Source: Silene noctiflora | Lineage: Eukaryota > Streptophyta > Magnoliopsida > Caryophyllales > Caryophyllaceae | Length of the DNA: 31,984 nucleotides | Direction of reading: 5' to 3' | Assembly: GCA_009801015.1 (NCBI GenBank) | Contig: VHZZ01004268.1 | Span: 2,584-34,567 of the forward strand | Part shown: positions 1-10,021 of the stretch, one piece after another | How the letters are laid out: the number at the start of each line of letters is the position of its first letter | Position numbering within the stretch: the first letter of the stretch is position 1 | Notes under the pieces: model-generated | What the model was told of the DNA's origin: nothing | Database searches by the model: none | Seen by the model: only the letters and a program-made list of their open reading frames with translations | Position numbers and translations under genes: made by a program

Positions 1-54
<54 letters not shown>
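1..54. repeat. (TA)n(CA)n compound microsatellite
   Basis: An uninterrupted TA run of about 19 units passes directly into a CA run of about 8 units. It is cut by the window edge, so its full length is unknown. Confidence 0.95.
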
Positions 55-56
55 TA

Positions 57-465
57 TGGTTTGGGGTTTTTTATTTGTTTGCATCTTACACGGATCCAAC
101 ATTTGTCGAATCTTGCGGTTTTATGAGTTTATTTTGGTGAATGTTGATTGATTTATATGGGGTGTAGGGTTAATTGAATTGTTTGAATCTTCCATGCATC
201 AAACATTTGTGGAATTAACGGTTTTATGTGTCTTTTTATGGTGAATGTTGATTGATATTTATGTGGTTTAGGGTTTTAGATTTGTTTGCACCTTAAATGC
301 ATTTAGAATTTGTCGAATTAAGTGGTGTTACATGTTAACTTCGGTGAATGTCGATTGCTATATATGTGGTTTAGTGTTTTTGATCTGTTTGCACCTCAAA
401 TGAATACATCATTTTTGAATCTAAGGGTTTTAACTTTTTCGTATCGATTTTGGTATAATTGGTTT
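57..465. repeat. Four tandem ~103-bp repeats
   Basis: Four diverged copies start near 57, 159, 263 and 366. Each opens with a G/T-rich stretch resembling TGGTTTAGGGTTTT, then TTGTTTGCACCTTA, a block like ATTTGTCGAAT, and the first three close with GGTGAATGTTGATTG; the fourth has lost that ending. The copies differ by substitutions and small indels, so the array is old. No open frame runs through it. It may lie in a 5'-UTR intron of the RING-type pseudogene downstream, but that is inference. Confidence 0.75.
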
Positions 466-1257
466 AGTTGATTGAGGAAATGATATTTAAGATCATAATT
501 TTCAAGGATCCCTTTTTTGTGTAAGATTGTAAGAGCCTTGAACGCCTAATAAGTAGACACTTTGTTTTTGTATGAGATTGTGGTTTTGTATGGGTGAAAA
601 AGCATGGTTCCTTGTTGATTAAGGGTGTACTTTACTTTCTTATTGTCTCGTAAATTGTGTACATGATGTGAGGGTCGGGTCAATTGTCGTGTGGTGGTAG
701 ATGAGTAGGTGTGTCATGTCCTCATATGTGATAGAAATGAGCGATAAAAAATGAACCTTGACACCGTTTTTCAGAATCAGTCTCGCTTTATGTTTCTAAG
801 TCCTAAGACATACCCCGTAATTTGTGGGAGCCTTTGAAGCACTCAGTAAGGTTGTCGTTTTAATGATTTTAGAGATTCTTATGGACTATTTACAGTTTAC
901 ACATTAACAATAAATGTGCCATGTTGACAGTTGTTGCTGATTTTTCCCCGCTTTGGAATTATAGTGCTTTTTTACACTTAACAGACATTTAGTTCACTCA
1001 CATTTGATAGAAATTTAGGATTTGAAGCTTTGCGTCCCCTTAGGAAACACACTAAAATGATTACGTCTGGTTTTGCCAGAGCCGACTCTAATAGGAAAAT
1101 TAGCGATTTTCTTAAAAGGAAAATTGATTATGACGTATTGACGTTTTCATGTATGTTATGTCGATTGTATGATACCTTTATTTATTTATTTTTTAAATTG
1201 GCACAAGGAAATTGCATGATACCTTTATTTATTATACATGTGAGTATATTCGGGCAT
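466..1257. other. Gene-free AT-rich stretch, probable upstream or intron sequence
   Basis: I see no convincing coding region, RNA gene or element. The short frame from 1030 has no recognisable domain and runs into the LINE tail, so I treat it as chance. A splice acceptor at 1708 suggests that this stretch may be part of a 5'-UTR intron of the following broken gene. Confidence 0.5.
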
Positions 1258-1542
1258 TCACTGCCGGTCCCAAGCACGGAGAAAGGAGGAGGATTGCGTT
1301 AGGTCTGTGGCAGCCAGCGTAAAACTTAGTCAAATTTTATGGACATGAATCGAAATTTAAACGTGGGGCGTCTCCTCAGAAGCGACGCGTTGCATTTCTT
1401 AGACTCGGGTGTAGTGAAAAGTATTTCTATATTTTCGCATTTTGAGGTGTGCAATCACTCATGGACAATTCTAAAGGATGATTTATGTCAGCCAACCCAA
1501 ATTATTTTGGGATTAAGGCTCTGTTGTTGTTGTTGTTGTTGG
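1258..1542 (+). mobile_element. 5'-truncated RTE-like LINE 3' end with (TTG)n tail
   Basis: This block has the layout of the dispersed 3' ends of plant RTE-type non-LTR retrotransposons: a GGTCCCAAGC opening, an AAAGGAGGAGG purine block, CTTATGGACATGAAT-like and AACCCAAATTATTTTGGGAT motifs, then a tail of about eight TTG units (1522-1542). No reverse transcriptase is present, as expected for a 5'-truncated insertion. A second, shorter relative lies at 9550-9665. Family assignment rests on recall of these motifs; the element end and simple-repeat tail are visible directly. Confidence 0.6.
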
Positions 1543-1725
1543 CGCAAACTCTCTCCTAGCCAAGGCTACGTATACAGTAAATTCACCCCTTTGAACTGAT
1601 TGATAATGATTTTTTAAACAATTGATGATACTGATAGATTATGTATTTGGAAAAAAGTCCTTCATATTTAATACGCGGTATTTTATGGTGGTTTTGTTTT
1701 TCATTCAGATTCTTGTGGGATCAAC

Positions 1726-1823
1726 ATGGGATTTGACAATGACTGTATTTTGAGCATTCAGTCTCTTGCCGGAGAATATTTTTGTGTTGTTTGTCGCACT
1801 CTTGTGTACCCAAATAAGGTTAT
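1726..1823 (+). other. First coding remnant: N-terminus and start of RING finger
   Basis: The frame opens with MGFDNDCIL and reads through YFCVVCRTLVYPN, the first zinc-ligand pair of a RING finger, before it meets the LTR. The start is the first ATG after the 1708 acceptor and matches where I recall the family starting. The frame continues in phase at 3130 when the LTR and one target duplication are ignored. This shows that the LTR landed inside an exon of a once-intact gene. Confidence 0.75.
1819..1823. repeat. Target-site duplication GTTAT, left copy
   Basis: GTTAT immediately precedes the TG terminus of the solo LTR. An identical GTTAT lies at 3125-3129, directly after the CA terminus. 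The five-base length is what retrotransposon integrases leave. Confidence 0.9.
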
Positions 1824-3124
1824 TGTAACACTCTCATCCACCAAAATGCCTTACCAAGGCCACCTTAGGAACAAAGGTGCTACCATCTCGGTTTCCCGAG
1901 ACAATGTATATCAAATAGACAATAACGAAACATACTTTAATAAATGAATTTAAACTGTTTACACAACAAGTCCAAAACTGTCTTAACCAAAAGATACAAC
2001 CGTCTCAAAAGTTTAACAACTAAACTAACAAAACTCTGACACAACGGAAGACTTCTAAATCTCGTGGTAAACGCCCAGCTATCCCATGCGTATATATCAT
2101 ACCTGCTCAATAACTGCTCACCACCTCCGAATGGATCACCACGGTTTTTCAAAACATAAAACAGGGTCAGTTACTGACAACACAAACCAAATACAAAAGT
2201 ACAACATAAACCACGCCAACTCCACCACCACACCACATCACTGACTACACACTAAAGTGTGTAGCCCTGCCAGTGGGGGACCGCAGCCGTACCCACCAAA
2301 TCCCCGCTCATCTCATCCGAGCGTAAACACATGTTCATCAATGTGCACATCCCCTCCTGTGGCGGGTTCCACAGAGAGCGAATCAAGGGCGTGAAGTCAC
2401 TCTCGCAAGTGACTTCACTCAGCCGAGGGCGCGCCTCGCAACACATACCATACATACATTGACTCAACCATACGATTCCATCCATCCAAACATCCATAAA
2501 ACATATCAACAAACATAACCCATTCATACATATGTGATCAATAACCGAGTAGGAAAACTCTACCTGAATAGCAATCACCACGTAGCAATCCAATGATCAA
2601 AAGTGCTCCTCTATGAATTCACCTCCTATACACATATAATCATACAATCACAATCACTACAACGATATCCCCAATTACCCCTAAAACACCCAATTAGGGT
2701 TTTAATCAAAATCGACTAAACAACATAAAAACGGTATCTAGATCTTACCCACAAAACGACGATCGCAACGACGTAAAGAACTCCGAAAACCGATGACCCT
2801 ATCCTTTGGATTTGCTAACAATGCGAAGTGGAATGCACTACGTTCTCTCTTTTTGCTTTGAATGATTTTAAGAAAAGATAAACTGAAAAGGAAACTGACA
2901 GAAAAGGTTAAATATCACTCTCGCGTTATTAATAAAGCCCGACTAAAAAGACCCGTAAGACTGACTTACTCGATCGAGTAAGTGCCTATTACCCGATCGA
3001 GTGTCACCCGTACTCGATTGAGTACCCAACAACCAGACTCTGATTGTAAAACGCACTTACTTACTCGACATAGTAAGTCCTACTCGATAGAGTAGCTACA
3101 AACACAGAAAATCGTAGTATTACA
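1824..3124 (-). mobile_element. Solo LTR, 1,301 bp, with perfect 5-bp target duplication
   Basis: The element begins TGTAACAC and ends TATTACA (TG...CA), with GTTAT duplicated on both sides. No internal retrotransposon sequence is present, so this is a solo LTR left by recombination between two LTRs. I place it on the minus strand because plant chromovirus-type LTRs commonly end GTGTTACA before the primer-binding site, and because the promoter-like part is at the high-coordinate end: palindromes at 2964-3096 precede a TATA-like TTATTAATAA (about 2925-2938). Related LTR sequence recurs at 9906-12740 and 29594-29953. It disrupts the RING exon. The family is not identified. Confidence 0.88.
2964..3096. 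repeat. CGATCG-centred palindrome array in LTR U3
   Basis: A perfect 20-nt palindrome, ACTTACTCGATCGAGTAAGT, lies at 2964-2983. Degenerate relatives follow: CCCGATCGAG near 2992, TACTCGATTGAGTA at 3011, ACTTACTCGACATAGTAAGT near 3058 and CTACTCGATAGAGTAG near 3080. The cluster lies just upstream (minus strand) of the candidate LTR TATA box, as expected of a promoter-proximal binding-site array. Confidence 0.8.
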
Positions 3125-3129
3125 GTTAT
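3125..3129. repeat. Target-site duplication GTTAT, right copy
   Basis: Identical to 1819-1823. The host reading frame continues from here into ACAAGG and the rest of the RING finger. Confidence 0.9.
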
Positions 3130-3343
3130 ACAAGGATCATGCACTCATTTTTACTACAAACCTTGCTTGGCATATGTTGTTAGCACTACGCATGCTTGCC
3201 CGTGTGATGGATACATGGTGACTGAAGCTGAGACAAAGGTTTTTTAGCCTATATTATGCAATTTAATATTTTTTCTGGTGTTTCCCGAGATAAATTGATC
3301 TTGGTTTATTCTTGTCATTAATTTGTTTATCCTCTTGTCGTAG

Positions 3344-3560
3344 CCACTTTCGGAGGCAAACAAAACCCTTGCAGACACAATTGGAAAAATTCAGGTTTAT
3401 TGTCTCTTTCATAAGACTGGGTGTACATGGCAAGGTTCTCTATCTGACTGCATATCGCACTGTTTCACATGAGGTTTTGGCGAGTCCGCAGTCATATGCA
3501 AGAAAATGCGGAGTGCAACCGAAGCATCGTCAGATGCAAGAACGTGCACAAAAGTGCTTT
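3344..3560 (+). other. Second coding remnant: TRAF-type zinc-finger exon
   Basis: The acceptor is TCGTAG at 3343 and the donor is GTAAGT at 3561. The exon continues in phase from the RING exon and encodes PLSEANKTLADTIGKIQ, then CLFHKTGCTWQGSLSDC, a Cys/His spacing typical of TRAF-type zinc fingers. A TGA follows FT, and one extra A in an A-run near 3510 shifts the frame before CGVQPKHRQMQERAQKC. The splice sites look intact although the frame is dead. Confidence 0.7.
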
Positions 3561-3849
3561 GTAAGTTAAGTCATCTTTCCTTCTGTAAATGAACGCACAG
3601 ATTTATTTAACTGGTTACAAGGTTAGTATTTATTTTTCTCAAACTGTTTTGGAACAGGGAGTGCGCTATCAGGTGCAGCCGTGCAGCAACCAAGTGGGGT
3701 CCAAGATAATAATTCCACCGGGCCTATTGCTGCTCCAGGTCAGACCAAGACAGTTGTCCAGACCAAAGGCCCTGTTTCCCAACCGATGTCTCAGGTCTCT
3801 TCATCAATTTTATGTAGTCATGATGCTAATTAGACAGTTAATTCGGCTA

Positions 3850-4362
3850 CACTCGGGACTGATATGGAACAAGTTGAGATGACTACAAAGTTATTGCCAT
3901 CAAAGTTTTCCATGAAAGATTTGGGAGAAGCTGATGTTATCCTTGGTATAAGGATAAAGAGAGACAATGGTACATTAAGTTTAACACAATCTCATTATCT
4001 TGAGAAAGTGCTTAAACGGTTCAACTGTCAGGATATGTCTCATGTTTCTTCACCCATGGATCCAAATTTAAAACTGGAAAAGAACAATGGCACTCCAGTG
4101 TCGCAAATGGAATATGCTAGAGCAATTGGGTGCTTAATGTTTGTCATGATAAGCACTAGACCGGATATTGCCTATGCAGCTGGGAAGCTTAGTAGGTATA
4201 CTAGCAACCCAAATAATATTCATTGGCAAGCTTTAANAAGATTATTGAGATACTTAAAGAAAACAATGGATTACTGTTTGGTATACAAAGGAGATCCTTC
4301 GGTCTTAGAAGGGTACTCGGATGAAAATTGGATAACAAACCAAGAAGACTACAGCAAAACAT
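3850..4362 (+). mobile_element. Ty1/copia pol fragment (end of RT, start of RNase H)
   Basis: The frame encodes KFSMKDLGEADVILGIRI, SPMDPNLKL, STRPDIAYAAGKLSRY and GYSDENWITNQED, in the order found between the reverse transcriptase thumb and the RNase H start of plant Ty1/copia polyproteins. Both ends are missing: there is no catalytic YVDD block, no integrase and no LTR. At about 4363 the translation returns, in another frame, to the Gln/Pro-rich host gene. One base (4237) is N. I see no obvious target duplication, so the fragment may have arrived by repair-linked insertion or survived a deletion. Confidence 0.85.
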
Positions 4363-4363
4363 A

Positions 4364-6240
4364 TGTATCATCAACATCTCCAAAACCAGCAGTACTTTGG
4401 ATTAGACCCTTACCAACAGATTTACCGATATTATTACCCATATCCTCAAGAACATGCTTATCCTTAGGCATATGGTCAACCTCAACAACTGAGCTCTAGT
4501 CAAACTCAGGCCCAGATTCAACTCGTAGTTCAAGCTTAGCAGCAAGTTCAACAGTATCAACAGCCACAAACACAGGCCTATCCTCAGGTGTATTGTCAAC
4601 CTCGGCCTTTGAGCTCTAGTCAAACTTGGGCCCAGACTCAACCCATAAAGCAAGCTCAGCAGCAATTTCAGCCGCTAGCCCCAAATCGAGGGGCACCAAC
4701 CCCATTGCAGTCACAAGGTCAAGCATCAATATCATATTCCCTGTCTTCTATTCTGGTGCGTCCACCGTGTGCGGCACAACCATATACTCAACCACAGGCT
4801 CTTCCCAAACAACAGTTGTTGGTGCCTCAGTATCCACAAACTCATCCTCAAATATAGCACCCTCTTCTGCCTTATCCACACCCTCAAACACAAGTGTACT
4901 CACAGCCTCCCTCTGAACCTTATATGCTGTTGTTTGTCCACTCTTCTCAACAGCATATCCCTCCTAGTACCCACCTTCAGACTTCACATGCTGTAACTGG
5001 CTACCAGTCTTATACACAACCACAACCACAGTCACATTCTCAAACTCAAATTGTTACGCGACACTTGCCTCTGGGCTCTTATCAAATGCAGGAACAGTTC
5101 CCTTTGAGTCAATCTCTATGTTGACCACTAATATGCACCCACCTCAATCTTACTCTAATGTGCCAAATCAACAACAGCCTGCAATGTTGCATGCACAAGG
5201 TCCACCTCCTAGTAGACCTCCTACCAGCAGCCACCCACGTATGTTCAGGGCCAGCAACCTGGACATTTATTTCGGCAACATCTTAGCGTGCAAGCCACAC
5301 AACAAGCTTTCCCTGAGCATATTCCATTTAAGCAACATCAACCTTCAATGACATCTCAGGTGCATTCCCAGGTTCCTTCTCAAATGCCACCACAGTATCA
5401 GCAAAATTATGGACAACCACCTAGTGCACATAGTGATGCAGGTAGTCCATTGGGTGTGCAGGCAGTAGTCCATCCATATGCTCAGCCAACTGAGCATGCT
5501 GATACTGGTCAATTTAGGCCTCAGTTAAATCAGAACTACCCTAGGAAGATGAACAATCATGAATTGTCAAGCACCGACCAGCTGGCTACTAAATCTCAGC
5601 GTGTGTCAAGTAGTGAGAAGTCTCGTGATCCAGTATTGGAGAAAGGCTGCCAGGTTAGGGCCCAATTAAATCAGTCGACGAACAATCAATTGTCGAGCGC
5701 CGAGTAGCTGACTACTCAATCGCAACACGTTTCAAGTAGTAAGGAGCCTCGTGATCAAAAGTTGGAAAAAGGCGTGCATGAGTAGATAACTAATAGTAAG
5801 GAGGATAGAGATATGGCTATGGCATCTAGTGCGGGAAATAAGGCAGAGGAGGTGAAATTGAAAGCCAAAAACGATTATGGAGCAATTGTAAATGAATGTC
5901 TTAGTCAAAGTTTCCTTTCAGGATATAAGCAGCTGCTTGATGCAGCGACAAAAGTGGATAATATTGCTTAAGAAGCCAATTAAATGACAAAACGAGAAAC
6001 TGTCGAAGGCGTCTCAAAGGCTCCTGGTGATGTGGACAAAATTGTCTCAAATAATGAGTTTAACACGACTAATGGGCAAGACCTTAAGCATACGGCTATG
6101 CATGCTGCCGATTCTTCTGCTTTACGTAAGACATATTTAATCCCAATTTCATGGTAAAAATTCGTGTTCTTCCATTGACCAAAGAAGAAACCAACAACAA
6201 CCATTGTCTTATGGGGCACGTAAATCTGGTGCCTTCTTGA
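4364..6240 (+). other. Gln/Pro-rich tail remnant of the RING-type pseudogene
   Basis: Three successive frames encode low-complexity Gln/Pro/Ser/Tyr-rich sequence, for example QQLSSSQTQAQIQL, QVPSQMPPQYQQNYGQPP and SQPMSQ-like segments. Stops at 4465, 4537, 4855, 5122 and 5705 and at least one frameshift (between 5124 and 5288) kill it. The longest intact stretch is 139 codons (5288-5707). Two consecutive units with QLNQ, NN.(E/Q)LSS and VSSS show an internal duplication (about 5510-5650 and 5650-5790). In the second unit the first unit's CAG (Gln) is TAG. Such tails are expected to be disordered. The right border with the next element is uncertain. Confidence 0.7.
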
Positions 6241-7326
6241 ATGCCACAAGGAGACGGGAGTTTCTTAATGAAATGCTATGAATAAAATTCTATCTAGATC
6301 GGTTTATCTTTTTGTTTGAAAGTTTGATGATTATAACAATAATAAAAAACGATTAATTAACAATATAAATGAAAGAGCTTAGGGAAATCGGGTCACACAT
6401 GCATGGAAATAATGGTTCATGTTAAGCTAGGAATGCATAATAATGATAGTTGTTTAGGTCTTATGACAACCACTTCTCGGCCTTATTGTCAACCATAGAA
6501 CGGGTTCCAACGAGCTCTCGCTATAGCTAGATCGGTTTAATATAATATGCTTAGTCTAATTCAATTCCTTGTCTCTCGACTTATAGAACGAATCAACAAA
6601 TTAATCAAGGATTGTGATCAATAATCAAAGACTAACAATACAATACAAGCATGTGATAGAAAAAAGTATACAATATTATGGCATCCTAATTCAACATTTA
6701 TGAATAATAACTATGCATGGCTCCCCTAATCTCTAGACTAAAAGACTACTCGCATATGATGAAAGTTAAACTAATAACAATGATTGAAATGACTGAAGTA
6801 AACATGATGATAACAATGTAATAATTACTAAATGGATGATAAGAATGATAATGCTAAATAATGCTAAATAACATGAATAAGAGAAATGACTAATGATAAG
6901 GATTCTAATGATGAAATGCAAAAGTAATTGAAATAACTAATGATGAGAAATGTAAATGGAATTGCTAGAGAAATGCTATAATGAAGATGACTTTGATATC
7001 GAAATGAAATGAACTACTACGATGCGAAATGCTAATAACGATTAACTAAATAACGATTACAACTAATGTTGAAATAACAAACTAAGCTAGTAACGGAAAT
7101 ATCAATGGAAATAACGAAGGAAAATGCTAAAACAACCGAAACAAGGAAATAGAACTTGAGAATGAAGAATAATAATAACCAAAATAACTTGTACTATAAC
7201 TTGAAATATAACTTAAGGAAATTGTTGTGAATATAAATGAAAACAAAGAATAATATTTCTGAAACTAAGTGTATGGAAATGTGTAAGAAGCGTATGAAAA
7301 ATATATCCCTAAGTGTCGGATTCAAC

Positions 7327-7342
7327 CCCCTTTATATAGGGG
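7327..7342 (-). promoter_or_regulatory. TATA box of the LTR-type element
   Basis: The minus strand reads CCCTATATAAAGGGGG, a strong plant TATA match. It lies about 40-70 bp downstream of two CCCCGATCGGGG palindromes, giving a compact LTR promoter layout. Confidence 0.6.
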
Positions 7343-7378
7343 TTAGAAGTGAAATGTAAACAATCCAAATGAGGGCAA

Positions 7379-7410
7379 CCCCGATCGGGGACACCCAACC
7401 CCGATCGGGG
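7379..7410. repeat. Two perfect CCCCGATCGGGG palindromes
   Basis: Identical 12-nt palindromes at 7379-7390 and 7399-7410 are separated by 8 nt. They share the CGATCG centre with palindromes in the other LTR-type elements but have different arms. Confidence 0.9.
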
Positions 7411-7851
7411 TCGAGAGAATCCAATTTTTCCTCATAAAGCCATCATTAACTCCATGAGGAATCCAAGAATTTCGTCTTAACTCGCCTTAATTCTCCGGGT
7501 AATTACACCTTGGGGAACCCTAAGCTTGGCTTATAATCTTCATGTGGGCTTCATTTCCTTACTTATTCACCAATTCACTCATTCATTTGGGCTTCATTTC
7601 TACATTTTCTACATCAACCCAAAATGTTCTTCTCATGATCAAGTCTTGTTTACACTTAGCCTCGTGAATTTCGGTGTTTGCTCATTTGACGGGAAAAAAC
7701 TACCAAATGCTTTATTTCCTACAAAATGCAATGAACACAAGCAAAATACCTATAACACGGAATTAGCTCACAAATACACTAATTAAAGTGCAATAATCAA
7801 ATAAAACCGAGCTAAAATAGGGGTTAAATCATACATAAATTGGACACATCA

Positions 7852-8331
7852 TTACCAGTCAAGACTACAAGGACCTGGATAAGCTCCTTCTTATGCACTC
7901 CCTCTCGAAAATCCATCGGTAGGTCTACTTGGCCCTGTCACAGCGGGATCTTTTGGTAAATCCGATTATGTTAATTATGTCCAAGGTAATGTTCCTTATC
8001 ACTATGTCAGTCAACCCCAAAACCCTTCAGGAAATCATCTTGTTAGGCCCACAATTACTACTCATACTCGTAGGCCTGATATTTCAAGGCATGAGATTGA
8101 TAAATTTGGAGCTCAGAGGTCTGGTTGTATCGATGACAGACAACCTGCTTCGCCTCCTCATGGAACAATAATGGAACGAAATTTTGGTCATGGTGCTTAT
8201 GGTATCCAGCAAGGGGTTGTGGAATTGGGGGTTCTTTAACTCGTGGCGCCATGCATGTTCTTGGTATGCGGGATGAGTGGGCTATGCCATTCTTGTCCCA
8301 TTTGCATTGCTATTACAGATAGTTGTAATCC
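7852..8331 (+). other. C-terminal coding remnant of the RING-type pseudogene
   Basis: The frame directly after the LTR-type element encodes APSYALPLENPSVGLLGPVT and, further on, VSQPQNPSGNHLVRPTI and GTIMERNFGHGAYGIQQG. It is Gly/Pro-rich and compatible with the tail of the same protein. A TAA at 7880 stands where CAA (Gln) would fit. A one-base shift in the G-run near 8230 is followed by RGAMHVLGMRDEWAMPF in the next frame. Sequence to about 8370 may be a further degenerate exon. Confidence 0.6.
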
Positions 8332-8372
8332 GCTTCTTGCCATTTTCATATCCCTAAGTTTGGGAGTTAAAT

Positions 8373-9549
8373 CTAAAAAGTGATGTTGATGCCTTCTGTA
8401 AAAATATTTCTCGAACAACAAAATATGAGATTGTCGTTGATATCCCGCATCTCAAACTATGAGGTAACTTGTAACTGTTCTACTTTATATTGAGTCGTTA
8501 GACCTTAGAAATGTATATGTTCATAATATCTCTTGTAAAGTTTATGGTATATATTGTGCTATCTATGCATGTTTCATGATGTTTAATTTTCAATTGCTTC
8601 CGATGAAGTCAATGATTTGCCATTTTTTTAATTGAGGATCATGATAAAATAATGTAAAATGACTCATTAAACCGATTGTTTTAATTTCTTATGAGGTAAT
8701 AGTCCTTCAATACAATTCTTGACGCAACTTTCATTATGTTACATCTAAAAATTATCCTTTCTCTGTTGTTAAATTAATTAGGCTTGATGTTGTGTACATC
8801 CGACCCTCTCTCTGTAATATTGTTGTTTCTTTGATATCTTGTGATATGTTCTGAGAGCAGGTCAGCGGCTAGTCATTATTGCTTGGTTTTAAAAGCTTAT
8901 TTACCATCTTTTCCTTTTTAGATCTACCATCTTTAAATAGGAGAAACTTTTTGTGCAACTAGTTCATGAAAAAGTTAAGCATTGCTTATATATGATATTC
9001 GTTGTTTGCAAGGTTGTTTCAATGGGGAACTCACTTTGGATTAGAGGAAGGGTATTGGTATCTGATTGGATTGGATTGAGGATCATAAGATACTGGATAA
9101 CCTGAATAAACAAGTTTAAACACATTTCATATTGAGTGCATCAACAGAGTGAAAGGCTAAAAGCTATAATTATACAATAATATTACTATTGAGTGTTAAA
9201 TATGCATATGTTGCATATAAATTAACCAAGATAGAAGAAAACTGAAACTTCTACAGTCCTGAAAGATTCTACCAATCTACCATTTATCTTGTACGAAATT
9301 GTACTATCAATATAAACGATCGGAAAACGACCCTGCTATTTGAACAATTTTGTTGCTACCTGGATTGCTGGCGTCATTTTGTATTGTAAGATCGTTCAAT
9401 CCAAATAAGAATGCTAACAACCTTGTTGTTGGTTGTCCTCCGTAGTCCCAATCCCCAGTATAAGAAAGACTAAAAGCATAAGTAGAGGTGAGTCTCAAGT
9501 AGTTTAATGTCCTTATACCATAATAACTCTTTAACTCCACCTGTGGGTA
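8373..9549. other. Gene-free AT-rich stretch
   Basis: No intact gene, RNA gene or recognisable element. A 77-codon minus-strand frame (9307-9540) has no domain that I recognise and no visible promoter or splice context. The stretch may include decayed 3' sequence of the preceding pseudogene. Confidence 0.5.
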
Positions 9550-9665
9550 TCACATTGTCGGTCCCAAGCCTGGATAAAGGAGGAGGGTTGCGGTAAGTTT
9601 GTTGCAGCTTGTATAAAAGAAAATTCGGTTACATCTTATGGACATGAATAAGAATTTCCCCAAAT
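9550..9665 (+). mobile_element. Second RTE-like LINE 3'-end remnant
   Basis: Shares the GGTCCCAAGC opening, the TAAAGGAGGAGGGTTGCG block and TCTTATGGACATGAAT with the copy at 1258-1542, then diverges without reaching a TTG tail. It is a truncated and older relative. Confidence 0.55.
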
Positions 9666-10021
9666 TATTTTTAATTGAGAGTTTGATGTTATTGCATACC
9701 AATATACCTCTTTCTAATTCTTGCTGGATATTTCATGTAATCTTCTTGTCTATTTTGATGACTTTAAAAATGGTTAGAGCTGGTTAATGGTCTTGTGGCC
9801 CTCCTGAGTGGTTGATCTTGTGTGTCGGGTACTCACATCTGGCCAATGTCTTTGGTCATGTTGAACTTGGATATACTCATAGAGACTCAGAAGATGGTGA
9901 TGCTATGTAACACCCCCTTCTTGCCCGACCAAGACAATGGGAGGATGTTACCATCTCGTTTTCCAGAGGCGATGAATCAGAGTTGCAATTAAGAAGCAAT
10001 TAACCTAAATAAGCTGTTTAG

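Larger units (their letters stand above)
6241..7851 (-). mobile_element. LTR-type element (probable solo LTR), left end uncertain
   Basis: A ~1.6-kb AT-rich block separates two host coding remnants. Read on the minus strand it starts TGATGTGTCC at 7851 and contains two palindromes (7379-7410), a TATA box (7327-7342) and, near the far end, a CAAGG-GAGACGGG motif near 6245 resembling the CCACAGGGAGGCGG found near the end of its relative at 10130-10170. No coding domain is present. I could not find a target duplication, so the left border may be some tens of bases off. The small frame at 7526-7786 inside it has no recognisable domain. Confidence 0.6.
1709..8372 (+). pseudogene. Broken RING/TRAF-type zinc-finger protein gene with Gln/Pro-rich tail
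   Basis: Coding remnants run in order on the + strand. Exon A has an acceptor at 1708 and ATG at 1726; it is split by a solo LTR and resumes at 3130, ending at a GT donor after 3238. It encodes a RING-like CxxC...CTHFYYKPC...ACPCDG pattern in which one expected zinc-ligand Cys is Tyr. Exon B (3344-3560) gives a TRAF-type zinc-finger region containing CTWQGSLSDC, with an in-frame TGA and a one-base shift. Exon C starts at 3658. Next come a Gln/Pro-rich tail (about 4364-6240) and a C-terminal segment (7852-8331). In-frame stops lie at 4465, 4537, 4855, 5122, 5705 and 7880. I recall this RING plus TRAF-finger layout in a conserved plant family of likely ubiquitin ligases, not checked. Three mobile elements interrupt it, so it should give no full-length product. 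Confidence 0.8.

Noticed and set aside
7526..7786. 86-codon frame in the LTR-type element.
   Set aside because: Located in the non-coding LTR between host remnants, with no recognised motif and composition like its AT-rich surroundings.
9307..9540. 77-codon minus-strand open frame next to the second LINE tail.
   Set aside because: No domain is recognised, and there is no splice, promoter or homologous partner in the window. It could be a decayed coding fragment but cannot be supported.
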